From Chitinophaga sp. HK235 (GTDB lineage: Bacteria; Bacteroidota; Bacteroidia; Chitinophagales; Chitinophagaceae): a stretch of DNA of 64,000 bases. Position 1 is the first letter of the stretch. Each line of letters begins with the position of its first letter. Where the stretch lies: NCBI RefSeq assembly GCF_018255755.1, contig NZ_CP073766.1:6570501-6634500 (forward strand). Reading direction: 5' to 3'. A model generated the notes under the pieces. It had not been told where the DNA came from and did no database searches. It saw only the letters and a program-made list of their open reading frames with translations. This document shows, piece after piece, positions 8,611-17,200 of the stretch. The position numbers and the translations under genes were made by a program.

Positions 8611-9750
8611 ATGTTCTGTAATAAACTTAATAGTCTCGTCTTCCTGTTGCTTCCTGTAATTGTGCTAAACTCCTGTGGGAGTAAATCGCAGCATCAAACA
8701 GAAACCTCCGCGCCAAAGGAATTTCCGGTGTTAACTGTTGAAATGAAAAACACCAGCTTATACAGTGATTATCCTGCTACCATACAGGGTGTACAAAATA
8801 TTGAAATAAGACCAAAGGTAGATGGTTTTATTGAGAAGATATATGTGGATGAAGGAGCATCTGTACAAAAAGGTCAGGTTCTTTTTAAGATAAATGCGCC
8901 TCAATATGAACAGGAAATGCGTACAGCGGCGGCCGCTATTAAAAGTGCAGAAGCGGAGGTGGGTACAGCCAGAATGCAGGTTGAAAAGGTTATTCCACTT
9001 GTTAAAGAGGAAATAGTCAGCAGCTATGAGCTGGAGACTGCAAAATTTATATTGCAAACTAAAGAAGCCGCGTTGGTACAGGCAAAAGCCAGTCTGGTCA
9101 ATGCGCATATAAATATTGGATATACTACCATCCTAAGCCCTGTTGACGGAGTGATTGGAGGCATTCCTTATAAAACCGGAAGTCTGGTAACCGGTAGTTC
9201 CTTGCTACCGTTAACAACTGTGTCGGCAATAAAAGAGGTATATGCTTATTTTTCAGTTAATGAAAAACAATTCCTGTTATTCTCCGAAACACACGCTGGT
9301 ATTACGCTGGAAGATAAACTGAAAAAGCTGGCGCCTGTTTCATTGATTCTTTCCACTGGGGTTGAATACAAAGAGAAGGGGCGTGTGACAACAGTGAACG
9401 GTTTGATAAATACGGAAACAGGGGCAGTCAGTTTCAGGGCAACTTTTCCTAATGCATTAGGGATAATAAGAAGTGGAGGAAGTGCCATTGTTCGTATGCA
9501 ACAGGAGATCCCTAATGCATTGCTTGTACCTCAGAAAGCTACTTATGAAATGCAGGGCAAAAGGTTTGTTTATAAACTTGATGAAAAAAATACAGCCAAT
9601 AGTACAGCGATAGAAGTTGTTGAAGGTGTACCCGGAGATTTTTTTGTAGTTCAGAATGGGCTGAAGGTGGGAGATCGGATTGTAGCATCTGGTGTAGCTA
9701 ATCTGAAAGACGGAATTAAAATTAAAGCAACAACGACTTCATTACAATAG
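8611..9750 (+). CDS. RND efflux periplasmic adaptor subunit (membrane fusion lipoprotein)
   Basis: 379-residue HlyD/AcrA-type adaptor that links the inner-membrane RND pump to the outer-membrane channel. A lipoprotein signal (FLLLPVIVLNSC) is followed by a first beta-barrel/lipoyl half (IRPKVDGFIEKIYVDEGASV), a coiled-coil hairpin (about residues 105-170), the returning lipoyl half (GYTTILSPVDGVIGGIPYKTG), and the beta-barrel and membrane-proximal domains (GDRIVASGVANLKDGIKI). The stop is 1 nt from the start of the pump gene, so they are translated together. Its start is 121 bp from the divergent MocR gene. Confidence 0.95.
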   Translation: MFCNKLNSLVFLLLPVIVLNSCGSKSQHQTETSAPKEFPVLTVEMKNTSLYSDYPATIQGVQNIEIRPKVDGFIEKIYVDEGASVQKGQVLFKINAPQYEQEMRTAAAAIKSAEAEVGTARMQVEKVIPLVKEEIVSSYELETAKFILQTKEAALVQAKASLVNAHINIGYTTILSPVDGVIGGIPYKTGSLVTGSSLLPLTTVSAIKEVYAYFSVNEKQFLLFSETHAGITLEDKLKKLAPVSLILSTGVEYKEKGRVTTVNGLINTETGAVSFRATFPNALGIIRSGGSAIVRMQQEIPNALLVPQKATYEMQGKRFVYKLDEKNTANSTAIEVVEGVPGDFFVVQNGLKVGDRIVASGVANLKDGIKIKATTTSLQ

Positions 9751-9751
9751 T

Positions 9752-12700
9752 ATGTTACGAAAATTTATTGAGAATCCCGTACTATCTACGGTAATATCTG
9801 TTATTATAGTAATTCTAGGTTTACTGGGATTATACTCTTTACCTATTACCCAGTATCCTGACATAGCACCGCCTACCGTAGAGGTTACGGCAACCTATCA
9901 GGGCGCCAATGCGGATGCTGTTATGAAGAGCGTGATTATTCCGTTGGAAGAGCAGATCAATGGTGTGGAACATATGACCTATATGACTTCCAGGGCGAGT
10001 AATGATGGAACAGCTGTAATAACAATTACCTTTAGCCAGGATGCCAACCCGGATATGGCTGCAGTGAATGTTCAGAACAGAGTGAACAAAGCTATCAGCC
10101 TGATGCCAGCAGAAGTAGTGAAAGCTGGCATTAGTACAACAAAACGCTTAAGCAGCGAAATATTCAGTTTCCTGTTATACAGTGAAAAAAAAGAGTACGA
10201 TCAAAAATTTCTGGAGAATTATCTCCGGATAAATGTATTGCCTAAAATAAAGCGGATAAGTGGGGTAGGAGACCTCTATATCTATAGTGGACAGGAATAT
10301 AGTATGCGGATATGGCTTAAGCCTGATGTAATGGCATCCTATAACCTTATGCCTGCGGATATTATTGCGGCGCTCACGGAGCAGAATATTGAGGCGGCAC
10401 CCGGTAAACTGGGCGAAAATAGTAACCAATCTTTCCAGTATACCTTAAAATACACTGGCAGGTTGGAAAAGCCGGAACAATTCGGCGACATCGTTCTTCG
10501 TTCTGTGGGGAACGGCCAGGTATTACGTCTTAAAGATGTAGCGAAAATTGAATTAGGCGCAGCATCCTACTCCAGTACTACTACAGCCCAGGGCTATCCT
10601 GCACCTTATATTGCCGTTAATCAGACGTCAGGCTCCAACGCTCATGATATCATTAACAAATGTGAGAGCATATTGGATGATGCAGCCAAAGAGTTACCCA
10701 AGGGATTGAAATTTACTGTTTACACCAATGCTAATGATTTTTTGAATGCTTCCATGGATAAGCTGGTACATACATTAATCGAAGCTTTTATGCTGGTATT
10801 TATTGTGGTATTCATTTTTCTGCAGGATTTGCGTTCAACGCTTATACCTGCAATAGCGGTTCCTGTTGCAATCATCGGTACTTTCTTTTTTCTGAAGCTG
10901 TTCGGTTTTACCATTAATCTGTTAACGCTATTTGCGCTGGTGTTATCAATTGGTATTGTGGTGGATGATGCTATCGTAGTCGTAGAAGCTGTACACGCCA
11001 AGTTGGATCAGGGTGCGCGTTCTGTAAAGAAGGCAACCATCAGTGCCATGCATGAAATCAGTACCGCCATTATATCCATTACTTTGATTATGACTGCTGT
11101 ATTTGTTCCCGTTACTTTTATCACGGGTTCAGTAGGCGCCTTTTACAAGCAGTTCGGTTTAACCCTTGCCGTTGCTATTATCATTTCTGCGATAAATGCG
11201 CTCACACTAAGCCCTGCTTTATGTGCATTATTGCTAAAGACACATACCGCTAACCACATACCAGAAAGGAATTTACTAAAGCGGTTTTCTCAAAGCTTCA
11301 ATACTGCATTCGCGGCTATGACAGCGCGTTATTCAGAAGCGTTGACGTTCCTTGCCAGAAGAAAGTGGTTGGCCATTGTGGCTGTAGGCGGATTCTCTAT
11401 GTTATTCTGGTACCTGGCAAAAACTACCCAAACCGGGTTCGTACCTAATGAAGACAGTGGATTTATATATAGCAATATTATCCTGCCCCCGGCAGCCTCA
11501 CAGCAACGTACAGAGGCGATTGTTTATAAGATGGACAGTATTGCCAGATCAATACCCGAAGTCGGCTTATCATCATTGGTATCCGGCCGCGATCTGATCA
11601 GTGGTGCCGGTGGTGCTTATGGATCTTTGTATGTTAAGTTGAAACCATGGAACGAGCGTACGCATAAAGGGCAGGACATCAATAGTATTGTTGGAAAACT
11701 GGTAGCGCAAACAGCTGGAATAAACGAGGCCAATATTATTTTCTTTACAGCACCAACACTGCAGGGATTTGGTAACAGCAGTGGCTTTGAGTTTCAGTTG
11801 CAGGATAAAACAGGCGGAGATTATCAGTCATTTGATAAAGTGATTCAAAAGTTCATGAAGGCTTTGCAGGAAAGACCAGAAATCATGTACGCAACAACGC
11901 CCTACAATACTAACTATCCACAGTTTGAAGTAAGCGTAAATGTTGCAAAGGCAAAAGAGGCCGGTGTGCCGGTTAATTCAATTCTGCAGACATTACAGGG
12001 CTACCTGGGAGGGATCTATGCTTCGGACTTTAACCGTTTCGGAAAACAATATAAAGTGATTATTCAGGCTGACGCGTTGCATCGGACTTCAGCAGAGGCA
12101 CTTCAGGGTATTTTTATAAGAAATGGTAAGAACGTAATGGCACCTGTGTCTGAGTTTATTACACTTAAGAAGATCTATGGACCAGAATTCATCAATCGTT
12201 TTAACCTTTTTAACTCAGCCTATATAAATGGTTCACCCAATCCAGGCTATAGCTCAGGCGATGCTATCCGGGCCATTCAGGAGGTAGGGGCCACAACGCT
12301 GCCAAGTGGCTACGGATATGAATTTTCCGGCCTCACCAGAGAGGAGATTATAAGCGGTAAGCAAACAGTGTTGATATTTATTTTATCCATCGTATTTATT
12401 TATTTTTTATTGAGCGCCCGGTATAAAAGTTATATACTGCCGCTGTCTGTACTGCTTTCACTTCCTGTAGGGCTGGCTGGCGCTTTTCTGTTTGCCCGTT
12501 TATTCGGATTAGATAATAACATCTTTCTCCAGATCAGCTTAATCATGCTGATAGGGTTGCTGGCCAAGAATGCCATCCTGATAGTGGAATTTGCTGTAAT
12601 GCACAGAAGGAATGGAGAAGGACTGGTACATTCGGCAGTAGCGGGGGCCACTACCCGTCTGCGTCCAATTCTGATGACTTCCTTCGCGTTTATATTCGGC

Positions 12701-12910
12701 CTGTTGCCTTTAATGTTTGCTACTGGTGCTGGGGCCATCAGCAACCGGTCCATTGGTACGGCTGCCGTGGGGGGCATGCTTATTGGGACATTGGTTGGGA
12801 TATTTATTATTCCGGTTTTATTTATCATTTTTCAATCCCTGCAGGAAAGGATTGGTGGTCATCCTTCAAAAAAAATCACCCGGGAGTTAAGCCCTGTTTC
12901 AATTGACTGA
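9752..12910 (+). CDS. RND multidrug efflux permease (AcrB/HAE1 family)
   Basis: 1052-residue proton-driven tripartite pump of the hydrophobe/amphiphile efflux type, full length for AcrB/MexB homologues. It has an N-terminal transmembrane helix followed by conserved NPVLSTVISVIIVILG and LPITQYPDIAPPTVEVTATY. Transmembrane helix 4 carries the proton-relay aspartates (SIGIVVDDAIVVVEAVHA). The second half repeats the fold with GLLAKNAILIVEFAV and a final TRLRPILMTSFAFIFGLLPL motif. Periplasmic porter and docking domains lie between. Substrates are not predictable from sequence. It is the second gene of an adaptor-pump-channel operon. Confidence 0.96.
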   Translation: MLRKFIENPVLSTVISVIIVILGLLGLYSLPITQYPDIAPPTVEVTATYQGANADAVMKSVIIPLEEQINGVEHMTYMTSRASNDGTAVITITFSQDANPDMAAVNVQNRVNKAISLMPAEVVKAGISTTKRLSSEIFSFLLYSEKKEYDQKFLENYLRINVLPKIKRISGVGDLYIYSGQEYSMRIWLKPDVMASYNLMPADIIAALTEQNIEAAPGKLGENSNQSFQYTLKYTGRLEKPEQFGDIVLRSVGNGQVLRLKDVAKIELGAASYSSTTTAQGYPAPYIAVNQTSGSNAHDIINKCESILDDAAKELPKGLKFTVYTNANDFLNASMDKLVHTLIEAFMLVFIVVFIFLQDLRSTLIPAIAVPVAIIGTFFFLKLFGFTINLLTLFALVLSIGIVVDDAIVVVEAVHAKLDQGARSVKKATISAMHEISTAIISITLIMTAVFVPVTFITGSVGAFYKQFGLTLAVAIIISAINALTLSPALCALLLKTHTANHIPERNLLKRFSQSFNTAFAAMTARYSEALTFLARRKWLAIVAVGGFSMLFWYLAKTTQTGFVPNEDSGFIYSNIILPPAASQQRTEAIVYKMDSIARSIPEVGLSSLVSGRDLISGAGGAYGSLYVKLKPWNERTHKGQDINSIVGKLVAQTAGINEANIIFFTAPTLQGFGNSSGFEFQLQDKTGGDYQSFDKVIQKFMKALQERPEIMYATTPYNTNYPQFEVSVNVAKAKEAGVPVNSILQTLQGYLGGIYASDFNRFGKQYKVIIQADALHRTSAEALQGIFIRNGKNVMAPVSEFITLKKIYGPEFINRFNLFNSAYINGSPNPGYSSGDAIRAIQEVGATTLPSGYGYEFSGLTREEIISGKQTVLIFILSIVFIYFLLSARYKSYILPLSVLLSLPVGLAGAFLFARLFGLDNNIFLQISLIMLIGLLAKNAILIVEFAVMHRRNGEGLVHSAVAGATTRLRPILMTSFAFIFGLLPLMFATGAGAISNRSIGTAAVGGMLIGTLVGIFIIPVLFIIFQSLQERIGGHPSKKITRELSPVSID

Positions 12911-12933
12911 GCGTATTTCTAAAAGAATAATAG

Positions 12934-14325
12934 ATGAAAGATATTTATAAGTGGTGGGTTCTGTCCATAATGACCGTTTTTTTGGTATCCTGCAAAATCA
13001 CACAAAAATATCAGCGGCCGGACATGCAGGTGAATGGCCTATACCGGGATCGTTTAGATACTGACACAAGCAGCATCGGTGGCATGCCCTGGGATACTTT
13101 TTTTACTGATTCCCTGTTACAGCAATTAATTATAAAAGGAATAAATCAAAACCTGGATCTCAAAAAAGGTATTGAGCGCATAAGAGCATCGAGGGCTGCT
13201 TTTATACAAAGCAAAGCAGTCTTTTTACCTGATGTAGCTGGCAATGCTGGTATTTCCAGGTCACGTTTGTCCTACCCGAAGGGATTCGGCATCATTAACT
13301 CCACAACACAATATGACGTGGGGATAAGTGCCAGCTGGGAGGCAGATATCTGGAATAAACTTGGTAGCGCAAAACGGACTGCCCTTGCTCAATTGCTGAA
13401 AGAGGAAGCTGCACGGAAAGTTGTGCAGACTCAAATTGTAGCTGACATTGCCGGGAATTATTATCTTCTGCTGGCACTGGATCAGCAATTGGAAGTATTG
13501 GAAAAGACTGTGTTAAACCGAAAAGAAGATGCCCGTGCAATGAAAGTTCTGAGAGAATCGAATGTAGTGAATGGGGCCGCCGTGGTACAGAGTGAAGCTA
13601 ATCAATATGCAGCAGAAGTGGAGGTGCCAAAACTGAAACGGCAGATCAGAGCGACCGAGAATGCAATAAATGTATTGCTTGCAGAACCACCAGGTATAGT
13701 GAGAAGAAGTAGCCTGGCGGAACAACAGATAAATACTGCCTCTCTTCAGATCGGAGTACCGGCAATGCTCTTAAAAAACAGACCAGATGTGCAACAAGCT
13801 GAATATGCATTTCGGGCTGCTTTTGAAAATACTAATATCGCACGAACATATTTTTATCCTTCCTTCAATATTACCGGAGCAATAGGTTTTTCAAGTTATA
13901 GTTTTAAGGAGTGGTTCTCTGCTGCTGGTTTTTTTGCCAATATTGCCGCAGGCCTTGCTCAACCTATTTTGAACAAGGGACAGAATAAAGCCCGCCTGGA
14001 AATTGCAAGAAGCCGGCAACAGGAATCATTGTTGAATTATCAGCAGTCGTTAATTATTGCCGGGCAGGAAGTTTCCGATGCCTTATATGATTACCATACC
14101 GCTGCAGATCAACAGATAATCCGCTATAAACAATTAAAAGCATTGGAAAAATCAGTGGATTTCACAAAAAAGTTGTTGCGATATAGTACGACTACCAATT
14201 ACACAGATGTGCTAACATCAGAACAAAATTTGCTCTCGGCACAGCTGGATAATATAAATGACAGACTTTCAGAATGGCGGGCATTGATTAATCTGTATCG
14301 GGCATTGGGGGGAGGTTGGCAATAA
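12934..14325 (+). CDS. Outer-membrane efflux channel lipoprotein (NodT/OprM family)
   Basis: 463-residue TolC-like outer-membrane factor completing the RND system. The lipobox is MTVFLVSC. Two repeats of the outer-membrane efflux domain follow, with typical NQNLDLKKGIERIRASRAAF and LKNRPDVQQAEYAFRAAFEN motifs and a C-terminal ALGGGWQ. It starts 23 bp after the pump gene stop and belongs to the same operon. The efflux operon ends at the hairpin at 14372-14398. Confidence 0.95.
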   Translation: MKDIYKWWVLSIMTVFLVSCKITQKYQRPDMQVNGLYRDRLDTDTSSIGGMPWDTFFTDSLLQQLIIKGINQNLDLKKGIERIRASRAAFIQSKAVFLPDVAGNAGISRSRLSYPKGFGIINSTTQYDVGISASWEADIWNKLGSAKRTALAQLLKEEAARKVVQTQIVADIAGNYYLLLALDQQLEVLEKTVLNRKEDARAMKVLRESNVVNGAAVVQSEANQYAAEVEVPKLKRQIRATENAINVLLAEPPGIVRRSSLAEQQINTASLQIGVPAMLLKNRPDVQQAEYAFRAAFENTNIARTYFYPSFNITGAIGFSSYSFKEWFSAAGFFANIAAGLAQPILNKGQNKARLEIARSRQQESLLNYQQSLIIAGQEVSDALYDYHTAADQQIIRYKQLKALEKSVDFTKKLLRYSTTTNYTDVLTSEQNLLSAQLDNINDRLSEWRALINLYRALGGGWQ

Positions 14326-14371
14326 TGTAATAGTAGTATGATTGTCGTATTGCAGTTGTGCTGATTGTCTG

Positions 14372-14398
14372 CGAAAGCCACTTTTTAGGTGGCTTTCG
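14372..14398. terminator. Convergent hairpin terminator
   Basis: A perfect 10-bp stem CGAAAGCCAC with its complement and a 7-nt T-rich loop lies between the converging efflux operon and the PEP-mutase-like gene. It could end transcription from either side, but neither side has a long T tract. Confidence 0.55.
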
Positions 14399-14448
14399 AT
14401 ATTTGACAAAGCATCAGACGGCCCTGTTTCTTTAAATGAATCCTCCAT

Positions 14449-15282
14449 CTATAGAAGATTATGCAGTGATTCATATGACAACAATTCCCCGTCAAAAAGA
14501 TCCTCTGTTTTATGCTGTTTAAGAGCTGCTGCTGAATCTCTGATCTTTGTCAGGGCAAGACTAAATAATAAGGGACCAAGGCTAACCCTTGCTACCCCGG
14601 CTGCCTGTAACCGTTGCAGATCTCTGATCGATTCAAGGAGAAGCACATTAATCGGCAGAGGGGACTTTTCAGTAATTTCCTCCACTTCTTCATATGTTTT
14701 TACAAGAATCGGGTATATACAGTCTGCTCCTGCATCCGCATATGCTTCAGCTCTTATTAAAACCTCTTCAACTGGGTTTTTTATATCCGGATTAAAATAA
14801 ACATCTGTTCTGGCATTGATAAACAGGTGAACTCCCAGGTCATTAGCAACTTTCCGGATAGTAGCTATTTTTTTACATTGTTCTTTGATATGCAAGAGGT
14901 CACTATGATTAACATTACTGTCTTCAATATTTATTCCCACAATTCCGGTTTCAATGAGTGCAGCTATATTTTCCTCTAGTTTATTGATTGAATCTGAAAA
15001 CCCACGTTCTATATCAACCGTGACTGGAAGATAATCAGCTGCAGCTGTAATTTTACGTACCACTTCCAAAAGCCTGGGAAATGGTATATGCTCTCCATCC
15101 GGATAGCCGTTTGAAATTGCTGTGGCTATACTGGCTGTTCCAATTGCAGGAAAGTTCAGCTTTGTTATCAGCTTTGTACTGACGTAATCCCAGACATTCG
15201 GTAATAGTAGTAATTTGTCAGAATGGTGCAAAGCTCTAAATTGGTCAGCTTTCTGCGCCTGATCAGGTTTCGTGTTTGACAT
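14449..15282 (-). CDS. Isocitrate lyase/PEP mutase family protein
   Basis: 277-residue TIM-barrel enzyme of the ICL/PEP-mutase superfamily, which cleaves or forms C-C or P-C bonds next to a carboxylate with Mg2+. Conserved segments are LLLPNVWDYVSTKL, PAIGTASIATAISNGYPDG, the metal-binding strand TVDIERGF, GIVGINIEDS and FINARTDVYF. Phosphonate-pathway PEP mutase would normally sit with a phosphonopyruvate decarboxylase, and none is present. It is therefore more likely an oxaloacetate/2-methylisocitrate-type lyase or hydrolase of unknown substrate. It is transcribed alone, convergent with the RND operon. Confidence 0.87.
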   Translation of the reverse strand: MSNTKPDQAQKADQFRALHHSDKLLLLPNVWDYVSTKLITKLNFPAIGTASIATAISNGYPDGEHIPFPRLLEVVRKITAAADYLPVTVDIERGFSDSINKLEENIAALIETGIVGINIEDSNVNHSDLLHIKEQCKKIATIRKVANDLGVHLFINARTDVYFNPDIKNPVEEVLIRAEAYADAGADCIYPILVKTYEEVEEITEKSPLPINVLLLESIRDLQRLQAAGVARVSLGPLLFSLALTKIRDSAAALKQHKTEDLFDGELLSYESLHNLL

Positions 15283-15831
15283 ATATTTATTGCAATTTTT
15301 AAATCGGGAGTCATTTTTTCTGCTCTGCCGGATTTTTCAACAGTGGCTTCTTTCGCCCTTTTTAGCGGACAATTGCGCATTACAATTATTCGCAGTTGGT
15401 TCGAGTTTACCCAATAAAATTATTGATATAATGCAGCGTTTTTAGGAGCCAGATTTAATATTCATTGTAGTCCACCCCGTGCAGATGAACCGTGGTAAAC
15501 AATGGCACAATAGATTACAGTTCATGGTTTAGTCGGTTGAATTTTCATTTTAGGAGTAATCGCATCATATCTGCTCCATTATCTTTTGATTCGAAACATT
15601 TGCAGTTGCTGTAGCGCCGCAGGCATGTGTACTAATTTTAGCCAGAGGAACAAATAGGAAAATATAAATTCAGTTAAAAAAATATCTGAATGAGATTGAA
15701 ATAAAAATATTTTAACTCCTCTTAGTTAGTACCATCAACATTTGTTACCCGTTTTTGAACCGGCTATTAACCCCATTTTTAGCTGTTATTATTAACCCCT
15801 AAACTTTAATTAGTAAAATCCATTTTAGATT
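15283..15831. other. Divergent intergenic region, 549 bp, no gene seen
   Basis: An A+T-rich spacer between the divergently read lyase gene and the secreted 129-residue protein gene. No supported ORF is seen. It holds two direct copies of TATTAACCCC (15765-15774 and 15790-15799), 25 nt apart and 30-60 bp ahead of the plus-strand start, which may be a regulator site. Confidence 0.5.
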
Positions 15832-16221
15832 ATGAAAACGCTATTGATGCTTTTGAGCACTTCAATCATGTTGCTGTGTACCAGTGCCACACCGACAACA
15901 GTTAAATACCGGGAAACAAAAAACGCTGCACTATCTGCTCCGGTAGCAAGGAGGATAGCACTCGTTGTTTCGGTTTATTGGACAATTGGCAGCAGCCCCA
16001 CTCCAGCGCCTCAGGTTTTGATTAAAAATGAGACCACCAATCAGACGGCGGTAACTGATGCATTAGGACGAGCTGTTATAAATGCAAATGAAGATGACGT
16101 AATTTCCGGAGTAAGAATTCTTCAGGAATTTGATTATTTCATTGGATCTGCAACTGTTTCCAATACTGAGCTAAATACGAAAAACGTATTTATACAACTT
16201 CACGGGCCGATGCATTTTTAA
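15832..16221 (+). CDS. Small secreted protein of unknown function
   Basis: 129 residues with a clear signal peptide (KTLLMLLSTSIMLLCTSATP) and then a beta-rich, Ig- or transthyretin-like body (PQVLIKNETTNQTAVTDALG, EFDYFIGSATVS). I do not recognise a named family. The middle resembles carboxypeptidase-regulatory-like modules, where a loop of the pattern T-D-A-L-G-R-A is common. It is transcribed alone with a long upstream region and an imperfect hairpin (16288-16319) after it. The likely location is periplasm or outside the cell. Confidence 0.65.
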   Translation: MKTLLMLLSTSIMLLCTSATPTTVKYRETKNAALSAPVARRIALVVSVYWTIGSSPTPAPQVLIKNETTNQTAVTDALGRAVINANEDDVISGVRILQEFDYFIGSATVSNTELNTKNVFIQLHGPMHF

Positions 16222-16391
16222 AGCGTAATTGTAATCAATTTCCTGGTACTTAAAAATACTCATCAATTGGTTCTAAAATATACCGGTGGGCTGATCAGAG
16301 GTTACTTTTTGGTCAGCCCGAACGGCATAATATGTTCAAAAGTAGAAAAATACTGTTCCTCCACGCAAACCATCTGGCGCAAATTCTTCTG

Positions 16392-16943
16392 TCACTGTTT
16401 CAAGTAATGATGTGCTACACATCCGGATTTGAAAATTATGGTATTAACCAGCTTTAAATTAAGGTTTTCGTGAAGGCTGCCGACATCCAGCAATAGTCTT
16501 CCTTTCCCCACAATCACCGGATGAACAACTAAATTAAATTCATCGATAAGGCCTGCTGTTATCAATTCCGGAAGCATACTCACGCTGTCTACTGAGATTT
16601 TTTTGCCGGGTTGCTGTTTTAGTTTCAGTAGTTCTTCTGCGGGATTGCTACGAACAATCCGTGTGTTTTCCTGCACACTGTCTAATGATCGTGAAATAAC
16701 AACTTTGTCGATGGAAGTAAGTTTTTCCGCAAATCTATTTTCATCTGCTGTGCCGGATTGATCTTTTGCAATATCGGCCCAATAGGGGAACATGAGCTGA
16801 TACATGATACGGCCGAAAAAGAGCAGATCGACGTCGTCCATCATCCCTGTGAAATAGTCATAAAGCTCTTCACTGGGATTAAAAGCAGTGTGATCGCAAT
16901 AGCCATCTATACTAATATTCATACCGAATGTTACAGGTCTCAT
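16392..16943 (-). CDS. Dihydrofolate reductase family protein (second copy)
   Basis: 183-residue RibD C-terminal/DHFR-fold reductase. It starts RPVTFGMNISIDGYCDH, with DVDLLFFGRIMYQLMFPYW and a central ELITAGLIDEFNLVVHPVIV matching the family. ATG 16943 is chosen over an in-frame ATG at 16997, because family members start within a few residues of this beta strand. It is only distantly similar to the 5484-6029 gene, so this is not a recent local duplication. The physiological substrate is unknown. Confidence 0.87.
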   Translation of the reverse strand: MRPVTFGMNISIDGYCDHTAFNPSEELYDYFTGMMDDVDLLFFGRIMYQLMFPYWADIAKDQSGTADENRFAEKLTSIDKVVISRSLDSVQENTRIVRSNPAEELLKLKQQPGKKISVDSVSMLPELITAGLIDEFNLVVHPVIVGKGRLLLDVGSLHENLNLKLVNTIIFKSGCVAHHYLKQ

Positions 16944-17200
16944 TTTAATAGTTTTTGTTTGATCATTAAAGATATAAGTCGAAAATAAGAATGACACTAA
17001 ATATGGTGGGGACGATCCGCGACAAAAAAAGGATCTTTTAATCTCATCTAAAATAAAATAAAATAAATTAATTTAAACGATGATCTGGTAGGAATCCTCA
17101 ACTTTTGTTAACAAGCCTGGCGGTAGAGTTCCGAAACTCTCATCCTGGTTCAGGTCTTCCAATGAGTGTCGCTGATCATAGCCAAATCTGCTGCAGCCTG

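Noticed and set aside
14449..15282. PEP mutase as the sign of a phosphonate biosynthesis cluster
   Set aside because: No decarboxylase, aminotransferase or other phosphonate gene nearby; the family also contains many lyases of primary metabolism.
5484..16943. The two DHFR-family genes as a duplicated pair
   Set aside because: They share only family-level motifs and differ widely elsewhere, so they are separate members of a large family.
17040..17075. AAAATAAAAT repeat as a CRISPR or microsatellite signal
   Set aside because: Only a few 5-nt units in an A+T-rich spacer; no spacers or larger repeat.
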